From the NCBI GenBank assembly GCA_942159475.1, contig OW804097.1, positions 34,422,298-34,486,297 of the forward strand: 64,000 bases of DNA, written 5' to 3'. The stretch's first letter is position 1, and each line of letters starts with the position of its first letter. The DNA comes from Sthenelais limicola. Its lineage: Eukaryota > Annelida > Polychaeta > Phyllodocida > Sigalionidae. Made by a program: the position numbers and the translations under genes. This document shows positions 23,601 to 35,600 of this stretch, piece by piece. The notes under the pieces are model-generated. The model had not been told where the DNA came from. It saw only the letters and a list, made by a program, of their open reading frames with translations, and did no database searches.

Positions 23601-26600
23601 TGGAAAATACACCCTTCGAATAAACATGGTCTACGACGATGTGAACGACTTGATGGTCAACGGAGAGAGAGTTGGTAGGAAGGTAAGTCATAAAAGACCT
23701 CCAACTCTTGCCATGGTTACCAGAACATTCTAAGAATAAATTCATGAGCATAGTTCGATTCATCTTTAAGAATGCTTTGTTTTGATATGCAACATGATGA
23801 TAAAAACTGAATATTTCTCATATTGTACCCAAAACATTCCATTTTTCAGTTTGGTTGCCATGGTGACCAAGTTTCACATTTCCCAGATGTTGGACCCAGT
23901 CCAAATGAAAGACCGTAAAATTCTGTATAGGAATCAATCCTCAAAACATACAAAACATACTACCCCTGAAAAAAATGGGGCTGATGTAACTATAAATGCA
24001 ATTCTTATTAGAATGTTTCCATAGCAACCATGACCAAGAAAACAAAATTCCAGATTGGGTCTATAGCTAGAAATGATCAAAAAGTACCACTATGCCAAAT
24101 TTCATGCTTTTATGAAAAAGTGCACAACTGTTGGCAAATCGACTGGACTAATATAGATTTTCATTCCTGGTTAAATGAAATAACAAAGACATTATATACC
24201 TCTATTCATTGTATTTTGGCACATTTCTCCAATGTTTTCAGCTCCAGGATCAGATCAAGAAGGTCCATGCAATCATATCTGGGCGTACTGCGCACTGTCT
24301 AGAACTGCCCGTCACCATCAGTAATGGAACGTTAACCATGGCAGGGAGGTCCTACTGTGTCTGCAGCTTTGCTGTACTCAGCAAGGACTTCATCCCAAGG
24401 CAGAAATCTAAGGACCAACTTAACCAGGAGAAGGTTATAAGCCAAAAGGTAATTAAGACATCGATTGCCTATATACAAAAGCAATTGTGTTGTGTTTCAA
24501 GAAAATGAGTCATAAGTTCCAAAATTGATATTTTTTAAAGTGTTTTTTTTTCACAGGACCTCTTTATTGAAATCTTCTGATTTTGAGAGTGTTTAGCACG
24601 TATAGACATATGAATCCATGTAACAAATTTCGGGAAATTGTATTAAATATATTCTTGCGTTTTAAAGGCCTTCGTATAGAGTATATTCAGTTACCCATCC
24701 AGAAACATTGCAAACTCTTTTAAAAAAATTAAAAATATCAAATTTAAAATAGAGAAATACTTATTAGGTGACCTAGTGTTTACTATCATTGGAATCAGCT
24801 TGATCTCGTTTCAAATAATTATAATGATATCTCAAAATCCATATTTTGCGACTTATGACTCATTTTCCTAAAACGGATCACAATTGAATTATCACTTGAT
24901 TTAAATTTAGCATGAATATTATATACGAAAATGCCTAAAGCATCAGAAGAGACTAGCTCGATAGACATTTCCATGTATGTAAATTATACTGATGCATTAT
25001 ATTTTGCCTCTTTAATTAGCATTATTTTTAGCACAAAATTAATATTATCTGTTATAAGGCCTTTTTTTTTATGAAAATACTAAAGCGGCCCAGTGTATTT
25101 ATTCATAAACAATATTGAACCTATGCCAGGCTCTGGTATATTGAGCCTTAGGGGTCTTGCTGATACAAATTGAAATATACATACAGGTTAACTAATGTGT
25201 TGATTGAAGGAGCGTGAATATTGCAAGAGTTGCGTAGCAACAAGTGCAATATACTAAGCGACTGAAACCAACGAGTTAGTTAACAGATTTATCATACATG
25301 CTTTCAATCATGGAAATAGAAACAAATTGAGTCATGAATTTGAATTGTACCAGTAATCTTGGTAAAAAATAGATTGGTTGCCATGACTGTTCCACGTAAA
25401 TCACTAGTGAAATACGCACTATGTGTAAATCACTCTAGATACGTTGTTTTCAGAGCAATGCGTGTATAAAAAAACTATATAAATAAGTTATTTCAACATA
25501 AATAATTACACTGAGAAAAACATATATGGTATTACTTGTACCAATAAAAAACCGTGTAACATTATCATTTTAGCTTATTGATCGAATCAGCCCCTTGGCA
25601 AGGACAATGGGAAAGAAAGAACGCAAGCTGGTAGGATGGTCCCAGAATCTTCTTAAAAACGCTTCAGCAGAGGTAAGATGTCAAATAAAGATCTTCAATT
25701 GCATATTCGAATTTCATAGATTTTGTTGTAGGAAGAACATTGTTGTGGTCTATTCGTCCCATGTCACCCAAAATATGAAAAGATACAATGCTAAAAGCTT
25801 TTGACCTTTTCCTCCTGGTATATAATCAAAGGTTCTAGGACAGCTACCCGCCGGACATTTACCCGCCGGACATCTACCCCCCGACTTTTACCCCCTGGAC
25901 AATAACCATCACCCCGCTAGGACATTTACCATCCCGGACATTCACCATCTTAGGACATTCACCTGCGTTATCTGAATTCAATAGCTCCATAGCTTATATG
26001 TCCAGGATGGTAATTGTCCAGGGGCTAAACGTCGGCGGGGAGATGTCCGGCTGGTAGATATCCGTTGGGTAGCTGGCCTGACAAGAAGAGAGTCACTACA
26101 CAAACTTACCACAATCATATTCAAATAATTACCAGGTTAATTACACACTACTACTAACACTCGCACTCATATCTGCGTGGCAAAGCGTGTGATGATACTG
26201 AAAAAGAAAATCTATTAAATTTTGCTGCTCTACACTTCTAACACTCGATGGGCATTAACCAAATGACTCAATTCTGAGTGGCAAAGAGTTATAGCCTTTC
26301 ACACAGCATGCAGTGCTTTATTGTCCAGAGTGTCATAACAACTATTTTTAAATCAATGTCTCTAAGAGTCCTTCACTCTGAACTAAGTGACAAAGTGAAC
26401 ACCACATAAAGATCCTTATAAATGTACTAGTGAATCCAAATTCAGCTGTGAAAACTGTGTCGGGTGAAAAACACCGTCACTCCAGCATAAATACAAGCAT
26501 TAACCAAAAATTAAAAAATTATTACACATGATGTTGTAGAACAACAACCTGGACTGGTGGAATGTGAGGGGAGACATCAAAGTACAGGAGGGAGGCTACG

Positions 26601-29600
26601 GCACAGAGAAGATGTTTGTGACGTCACATATGTGGTGCAGCAAGTCGCAGGATGTCAACTTATTGGACCACTTCTCAGCTGAGTACCTCGATACTGCGCC
26701 GTCTATAGAGGTAGGTATTATAAGATAAGATGAGAACTACTTTATTTATCGAATAAGACAGTACATTACATGTGATAAACAGGTATACAGACTTCTAGAG
26801 TGAGTGACTCCAGTTCTCCCTTCCGTTACCTTGGCCGAAAAGTGGTATTAATATTAAATTAGATAAATGGAAAATAAGATAAAGAAAATAATAATTGCTT
26901 ATTGTTTGCTCTTCACAACAAAGCAAAAATATTCGCTATCAATAGGGCATTTGCATAGCCGCCAGTATAAAATCTAAAGAAAACATGTTATTTTCAACAT
27001 GGACTATTTATCAGAGTTCTAATGTCAATATCTATGACAATATCTATGACTATCATGCATTTGGTTTTCATAAATCATCTATACAAACTATGATATTGGT
27101 GAAAACAATTTTGCAATTTTTTATAAAAATGTTGCCAAATATTTGTATGTCAGACTTGGACCGAATCCGTCCCAGGATGCACTGTGACAGACATGCGCAG
27201 TGATACATGCAACTCCCCTATTAATGGAAGAAAAAGTAAAACATATAATATAATGGTGCACCATATATGGGAAATGTGTATCCTAAGAGTGACAAAATAT
27301 GTCAGAATTTTAAATATAAGTATAAAAATATATAATGTATCAGCTTGGCTTGTCTTGACTTACATAAACTTCAGGGTATTTGGGCTCTCTGGCTCATAAG
27401 AAAACAAAGATCTGATGAAATACTTTAAATTTTGCCAAATTTGCCAAAATAGATTTGATGGTTTTTAGGAGTTTGAGTGGTTTACCAAAGTGGTGGTACA
27501 AGTGGTTTACCAATGTTTACCTTACTGATATGGGTCAGGTTTTCAGAAAATGTACAATTCGCCTACACCAATCCTCTCAAATAGCACACATTTAAGACAA
27601 AAATAAGCTTCAAAATGCAGTTTAACATAGCAGAACTGATACTTTAAATCAATACGATACCAAATATACTCAGATATACTCAGTATTCTTCATTTTTCAG
27701 CATACTTTAGCAGAACTTCCCAAATAGAGCTGCCAATTGTACATTTTCTGAAAATCTGACCCATATGATGACTGTTTCCCTGCAGGTGTTGGAGTGGTAC
27801 CGAGAGGGAGTGTGTGGAGGAGGTCACTACTATTTCAGAGCAGCTCTCCTAGATGGCAATGGACAGGTAAGATGTGCTCCTACATGAAAATAGGTTTTTG
27901 TGCTTTTGTCAGTCTCGCTCTAACTAAGACTGCCCATAGTAGAGGGTCTTCCAGGCCGACATTCACTATTTGAATTCCCCTTGAGACCAGTGCTGCATCT
28001 GATCTGTTTTGGCTGACTGTAATCATGGCACTTTGCTCGGTAGGATTTTGGATTTTACGCGCCACAATTCAACATTTTCCTAGACTACTAACACATACTT
28101 TTATAGGTTGTATAGGCCTAAGCTAGCTTTGACTTGTTTCATACCAATGATATAAGTATTGTTGGACATTACTGCAGTGCTGCACATTGCTGCACTGCTT
28201 CTCCCCCTCCTCCTTCTCCTCTTCCTTTATCTCCTCCTCCTGTAACGATATGTATTTAGCTATAAAGACAACCACTCTGAAGCTCGACTAAGGTTCAACT
28301 GTTTATTCCTCCAGTAGGACCGGGGAAGCTTAGTCTTCCCTTAAGTACCACCAGGTGGCAGCACTGTGCTGTATATCAAGACACTTCCTCCTCCTCCTCT
28401 TCCTTCTCTTCCTCCTCCTGCTCCCCCTCCTTCCTCCTTCGCATTCTACTCCTCCTTCTTCTTCCTCTGTTCCTCTTTTCCCTCCTCTTTTCCTTCGTCT
28501 CTTTCTTCTCTCTTTCTATTTCTTTCCTTCTCTTCCTTCTCCTTTTTCACTTACTACTGTGTTGCTCTACCCTCTGCCTTTATTAAGGGTATTGACTTCT
28601 CTTGTTGGAGGACTTATTGGTGTCCATGTATAAATAACCCCACGTTATTCAATGTACAGGTTATGCAATGTTACATAATGGGTCATAACACTTTCTCCTC
28701 CTTCTCCTCCTCCTTCTCCTCCTCTTCCTTCACCTCCTCTTCCTTCGCCTCCTCTTATTCTCCTCCTCTTATTCGCCTCCTCTTCCTTCTCCTCCTCTCC
28801 CTTTTCCTCCTCTTCCTTCTCCTCCTCCTTCTCCTTATGTAGTGATTTGTGTAATCATTTCACTAATTACACAAATTTAATATCTTACCAAAAGCAGATT
28901 GATAAAATATTAATTTTGTGTAATTTGTGAAATGTGATTCATATGTTTATTACAATGATTTATCACCGGCGTCCTACTGTGGGATCAAGGCTATAGATCC
29001 AGCATTACAAAATATAATGCAGAGCACAAAGGAGAAACCAATACTATAACAATTAAATTCCACCTTTCCAGATAATAAAGGAGCATATATTGCCAGAGAC
29101 TGGTAGGATTTACAAGAACAATGCGTGGACTTGTGAAGAAGCCAATTTCACTAACTATGGTCCAGGAGCGCGTACTGTTGTGCTGCAGTCTAGGGGTAAG
29201 TGAGTTGTTGTACCTGCCTTCTAAAGAAACACAGCCATTTGTATTTGGGTCAGATTTTCAGAAAATGTACAATTCAACTTCGCCAATCTTCTCAAATAAC
29301 CCAAATTTCAGATATTTTTTTATTTTTTAAATTCGCAATATGGGCCTAGTTTTCTAGTCTAGTTTTGAAAATCAAATTTACATCTACCGTTCTTTTCAAT
29401 GCATATCAAGTTTGCCTGATTCACATCATTACGTCTTCTCAGTATATGGGTCAGATTTTCGGAAAATGTACAATTTGCCTTCACCATTCCTCTCAAATAA
29501 CCCAAATTTCAGACCAAAATAAAGGTCAAAGTACAGTTCAACCTAACCAACAGATTGCTAGAATCAATGCAATGCCGAATATACTCGAATTCACCTAGTA

Positions 29601-32600
29601 TTGGCCAAATTGCAGCCTAATTTAGCAGAATTTACTAAATGTGTACAGCTGCCAATTGTAGTCCTACATTTATTGAATATCTGACCCATTTGCCCTTTAA
29701 AGAAATACAGCAATTTCTATTTGGACTTTGTATGTATGTATATTGTTTATTTCCAGTTCAACCTCATACAATAACAGAAACGTTTACATCAGAAAATGGG
29801 TGCTCCTATCTATAATAATCATAGTACTTCCAGAGGAACCTTACTTTACTAATCAAAATTTGATATTTCAATAACGTTTGACTTTAAAGCTGACAATTGT
29901 GGACGTTTCCCAAAGATGCTTCTGGCAATTCAGGTGGTGAGGTTATATGTGGGTCAGATTTTCAGAAAATGTACAATTCAACTTCGCCAATCTTCTCAAA
30001 TAACCCAAATTTCAGACGAAAATAAAGTTCAAAATGCAGTTCAACCTAACCAAACAGATTGCTAGAATCAATGCAATGTCGAATATACTACAATTTAGCT
30101 AGTATTGACCAAATTGCAGCCTAATTTAGCAGAATTTACTAAATGTGTTGATCTGCCAATTGTTCATTTTCTGAAAATCTGACCCATATATGCATGCAAC
30201 ATATGCCACTTCAGAGACGTTGTTTCATATAACATGTGTACATATAACAAAACGCATAAAATAATACAAAAATGATGCCATTGATAGGAAAGGATGACAA
30301 ACACTGGGGAGGTCACTATGGAATATTGATGTCTGCAGCGGAAGTGAGAGTACAGAGAGAGACCTTTCCTGCTGCTAACGATCTCTTTGAGGACATCATC
30401 AGTACTGCTGTGAGTTCTTTTTAATTCTGTAATTACTTGGTTAGCTATTAATTACATTTTGTCTCCATCTTCCAGGGGCTATTACCATCTTAGGCAGAGA
30501 CTACAATGATTACAAACCTCCATTTTGGGCATGCTGGTGCACTGATGAAACATAAAACAGACCATCAGACCATTTATTCGTTCTTATTTTGTTTTTTAAT
30601 TATACTTTGTCATAGTATCATATCTTCTGCTCAGTCCAGTACATGACTCATGCGTTCTAAATTAAAGGTAACTATCGGCAGAAATGGAATATTATTTTTT
30701 CATATAGACATGTCAACCTATTTGTCCCTTTTTTCAAGATGATGTAGCCACGTGCAATTTGACAAATAAAAGATATTATCCTATCTTATTTAGTGAGTTC
30801 TGGAATGATTGACTGACTGATTGACATACATGGGTCAGATTTCCAGAAAATGTACAATTGGCAACTCTACACATTTAGGAAATTCTCTTAAATCAGGCTT
30901 AAAAATAAAGAATACCGGGTATATCTGAGTATATTTGGTATCGCATTGATTTAAAGTATCAGTGCTGTTATGTTAATCTGCATTTTGAAGCTAATTATTT
31001 TTCTTAAATGTGGGTTATTTGAGAGGATTGGTGACGGCCAATTGTACATTTTCTGAAAATCTGACCCATATGGGTCTGGCGGCAATCTCTGGATTCTGGC
31101 TCACTGGACATGGTTAGGCCCAAATGTGATGTGTTTCAGGAAGTCACAAGTCGCAAAATTGATATTTTCAAATTATTTTATTCAAAGGATCTCTTTATAC
31201 GAATGTTCCCATCTTTGGGTTATCTAATGCTCTAAGTCGTATGAATACGTGTACCGAATTTCAAGACTGTATGAAATATATGTACATTCTAAGCTCATCC
31301 CATCGAGTATATTCAGCTACTTTACTAGTAATTATCGCACCAGAAAAATTACAAACTTTTTTTTCAAAAATAAAAATATTAAACTATAGAAAGACTTATT
31401 GAATTTTCTAGTGCATACCATCATTAGTATTGGCTCAAACTCATCTTTTCAAATATGATGATATCTCAAAATCCATTTTTTGTGACTTTTTGTGAATCAT
31501 TCTCTGTAAAGGATGGTCTCCACTGGCTGCGGTAAGCTCTGCGGTAAGCCTTGCGATGTCAACGATGTAGGCAGGTCCTCGCCACTCCTCAACAACACAG
31601 CACCATCACAAGGCTTACCGCAGAGCTTACTGCAGAGCTTACCGCAGCCAGTGGAGACCACCCTTAACCCATCTCAAATGATGAGCTACTATAGTTTGAA
31701 TGTTGCTTATAGGATATCACAGCTGAGAAAGAAACTCTGATGGTCCGCGACAGAGAAGAATTGATTGGTAAAATCCTTAAGGACAACGCTGCACTACTGC
31801 AAGACTTGGTAGACGAAAGGGGTGAGTGGAATTGGTTCAAATTGAGTTGAATAATATATATATTTAGTCTTTAGATCTTAGTTAAAAAAATGGGTCATAC
31901 AACTCTTCATCCTTAACTATTGGTATTGTATATTGTTTATTTCTAGTTCACATTGTACAATTAAGGTAGTAGTAGTAATAATAAAATAAGATAAAATACA
32001 ATCTGGAAATGGGCAGCAGCCCCTTCTATGAAAACCATAGCTCTTCCAGGAGTTCCCTTCTACATTAGTCTTAGTTTTAATCATATAAGGTTCAAGTTAG
32101 TCTTAGTTTTAATCATATAATGTTCTTAGTTTTAATCACATATGGTTCTTAGTTTTAATCACATAATGTTCTTAGTTTTAATCATATAATGTTCTTAGTT
32201 TTAATCACATATGGTTCTTAGTTTTAATCACATAATGTTCTTAGTTTTAATCACATATGGTTCTTAGTTTTAATCACATATGATTCTTAGTTTTAATCAC
32301 ATAATGTTCTTAGTTTTAATCACATAATGTTCTTAGTTTTAATCATATAAGGTTCTTAGTTTTAATCACATAATGTTCTTCGTTTTAATCATATAATGTT
32401 CTTCGTTTTAATCATATAAGGTTCTTAGTTTTAATCACATAATGTTCTTCGTTTTAATCATATAATGTTCTTCGTTTTAATCATATAAGGTTCTTAGTTT
32501 TAATCACATAATGTTCTTAGTTTTAATCACATAATGTTCTTAGTTTTAATCATATAATGTTCTTAGTTTTAATCATATAATTATGGTTCTTAGTTTTAAT

Positions 32601-35600
32601 CACATAATGTTCTTAGTTTTAATCATATAATGTTCTTAGTTTTAATCATATATGGTTCTTAGTTTTAATCACATAAGGTTCTTAGTTTTAATCACATAAT
32701 GTTCTTAGTTTTAATCATATAATGTTCTTAGTTTTAATCATATATGGTTCTTAGTTTTAATCACATAAGGTTCTTAGTTTTAATCACATAATGTTCTTAG
32801 TTTTAATCATATAATGTTCTTAGTTTTAATCACATATGGTTCTTAGTTTTAATCATATAATGTTCTTAGTTTTAATCATATATGGTTCTTAGTTTTAATC
32901 ACATAAGGTTCTTAGTTTTAATCATATATGGTTCTTAGTTTGAAAATTTCTGAAAATCTGACCCATATGGTTCTTAGTTTTAATCATATATGGTTCTACG
33001 AATATATAAGGTCAGTTAGGCTGAACATAAATACAGGTATAATAATAACTGAACATAAACTACATAAATAACTGAACATAAATACAGGTATAACAATAAC
33101 TGAACATAAATACAGGTATAACAATAGAAATAACAGTGCCATAACTAGTCCATGCAATGGACCCTACCTATAGAGAAAGGTGGGCTGGTGTAGAGATTAT
33201 TCCATAACCATCAGCATTCTCTGAGTCAAATATCTCTTGGATGGGCAGTCATGTCAGCTAACTGATGGGGAAATGACCACTGCCCTCCATTTCTCCTCCA
33301 ACAGTCTCCCCCATGGAGATAATCAGCTCAGTGGACATAGGGCTTAAATTGCTGGATATAAGTTCTATAGCTTTTTTTAGGATTGAACAGAGAATCCTTG
33401 TCTTTGATTGAAGTTGGGAAGATGAAGATTCCTTCCATACGATTATAACTATGAATAAGTATCTGTTTAAGAAACTTGTCCAGGAACACATTTTACTCCA
33501 TGGTGAAGTTTTTACCACATGCTGGTTGTATGAAAGCTTTTATTATTATATTTTTAATTCCGTGCATAATATCATTATAATAGATTCTCTTGATTGCTTA
33601 ATAGCTCTATATTCGAAATAAGTATAGTATGATCTCTCATAATTTGCTTCTGAATCACAGCTGCAGGTGAGTACAGCACAAACTCTGGACCATGTTTAGC
33701 TTCTGCTTAAAGCCTGGGTTCCACTGCCACGCTACTTCTCCCGCTACTACTCCCGTTTCTTTGGCCTTGCTACTCTTAGAAGCGGGAGCAAGTAGTGGAA
33801 AGTAGCCGCTTCAATTCAAACATGTTGTTTATTAGATTTATGCCAAAAAAGGTTCATATTTTCACGCGTAGATCCATTCAACAAAATATGATAGCATGTA
33901 TTCACTTATATGCAGCGTGTACAACCCTCGATCATGGTATACCTTGCTGAATTATCTGAAAACTTTCATAACATGCAAGCCAGCGCTACGCAGTAGCCAC
34001 TAATCTTGAGCGCAACATCACAAACCAATTGAATTGTGTCATTAAATCCTGTGTTACCATGGCAAATGTAACGGCACACTTATGCAATAACAAAAAGCTA
34101 AAGGCCTCTCTACGAATGGCACTGTAGCAACTAATCAAGTATACATGTAATAAATGACTGAACCCTATAAAGTGAAATGGCTTGTGTGGCTTTGCCACTT
34201 TTGATGATACATGTACACATTTTCACTTGTTGTGTGTCTATGCTACGCTTCAGAACAACCACTTGGTGAATTCTATCTAAATATATCATTATAAACTATG
34301 TACGCTCTGTCTCAACCCTTGATGTTACCAAGTCCCTTCATGTAGTGAAACATGAAGGGCAGTCACATTAGAAAATGTATATCATAAGACCAGATAATTA
34401 TATATCCATCATTTGATATACACACTTCGTCTTCGTCCTGGAAAACCTGCACCTGTGTGCAAAAGGTCAATCCCTTTTCCAAACGTGTAATTGTATTGCC
34501 AAGGAAACAAAATATTCTTATTGTTTTTATTGATTTTCACTTTAACTTCAAGGGCTCGTTGCACAAAAGCCCTGGCGTCTGCATGATTATGATAATTATT
34601 GTGACAAGTATTAATGGTTAAATTATTTCTAACAGAATGCAGATATATCCTGTCCCAATTCTCCTTTTGTGAACCATTAAGGGTGGTCTCCACTGGCTGT
34701 GGTAAGCTCTGTGGTAAGCTCTGCGGTAGGCCTTGCAATGGTGCTGTGTTGTTGAGGAGTGATGAGGTCCTGCCTACGTCATTCACTGACCATGTAGGTA
34801 GGACCTCGTCATTCCTCACCACCTACAGAACCAGCACAAACCATCGCAAGGCTTATCGCAGAGCTTACCAGTGGAGACCCCCCTTTACCCTTAACTATTC
34901 TCAAATTTTGTGGAATATACTGCAATTGTTAAGTTATCTGTTTTAGTGGTTTCTGGTGGGGGAGACCCAGGGAGAGTGTTGAAACTTGGACATATGAAAA
35001 GACCTAAACTGCGGAAGAAGAGGGAAGTGCGAGTATTTGTATCCAGTACATTCAGAGACTTTACTCAAGAAAGAGAAGAACTCATCAAGAAATCTTTCAG
35101 AGAGGTTCGTGACTCATATCATCAGCAAATGTGTGTTTTAGGATTTGCTTAGATTCTTTGAAATTCCGAATCCTACAGGATAATAGAATATTTCTTTGAA
35201 TAAGGTTTGTGGGGACCTTGGTTCTTCTAAGGGTGGACAATGCAAAGATAAATTACAGTTAAATGTTTTCGTTGTGTTTCAAGGATGTGTTTTGGGTCTT
35301 GTTTTGTGGGTGAATGTGATGGAAAAAGCTATTTGTGATCCGTTTGAGGAAAATGAGTCATAAGTCGCAAAATATGGATTTTGAGATATCACCATATTTG
35401 AAAAGAGGAAATCAAGATGGTTCCAATGATAGTAAACACTAGGACACCTCATAAGTATTTCTATATTTTAAGTTTGATATTTTTGTTTTTTGAAAATTAA
35501 AGTTTGCAATGTTTCTGGATGGGTAATTACCAGTAGAGTAACTAAATATACTCCATACGAAGGCCTTCAAAACGCAATATAATGTCCCGAAATTTGTTCA

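Larger units (their letters stand above)
28195..28840 (+). repeat. Polypyrimidine (CTC/CTT) low-complexity tract
   Basis: Irregular ctcctc/cttctc repeats in two blocks (28195-28240 and 28380-28560, then 28690-28840). Two long leucine/serine/phenylalanine-rich open frames in this tract are artefacts of the composition. Confidence 0.75.
26711..30287. other. Introns 9 to 11 contents
   Basis: A partial R3 (26950-27215) and R1 (27531-27765, ending 21 nt before exon 10) in intron 9; polypyrimidine runs and LTR-like ends at 28195-28840 in intron 10; R1 pieces and copies at 29245, 29444 and 29949 in intron 11. Confidence 0.5.
33000..34946. other. Rest of intron 13
   Basis: Short tandem gaacataaatacaggtataa units near 33020-33125, the possible microexon at 33661, truncated R5 at 33712-33828, and R4 at 34679-34886 ending 60 nt before exon 14. 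The remainder is unassigned. Confidence 0.45.

Noticed and set aside
28355..28842. Two long Leu/Ser/Phe-rich open frames
   Set aside because: They arise from CTC/CTT low-complexity sequence.
32085..32990. Regular 23-bp repeats resembling a CRISPR array
   Set aside because: There are no unique spacers; units are contiguous. This is a minisatellite in an intron.
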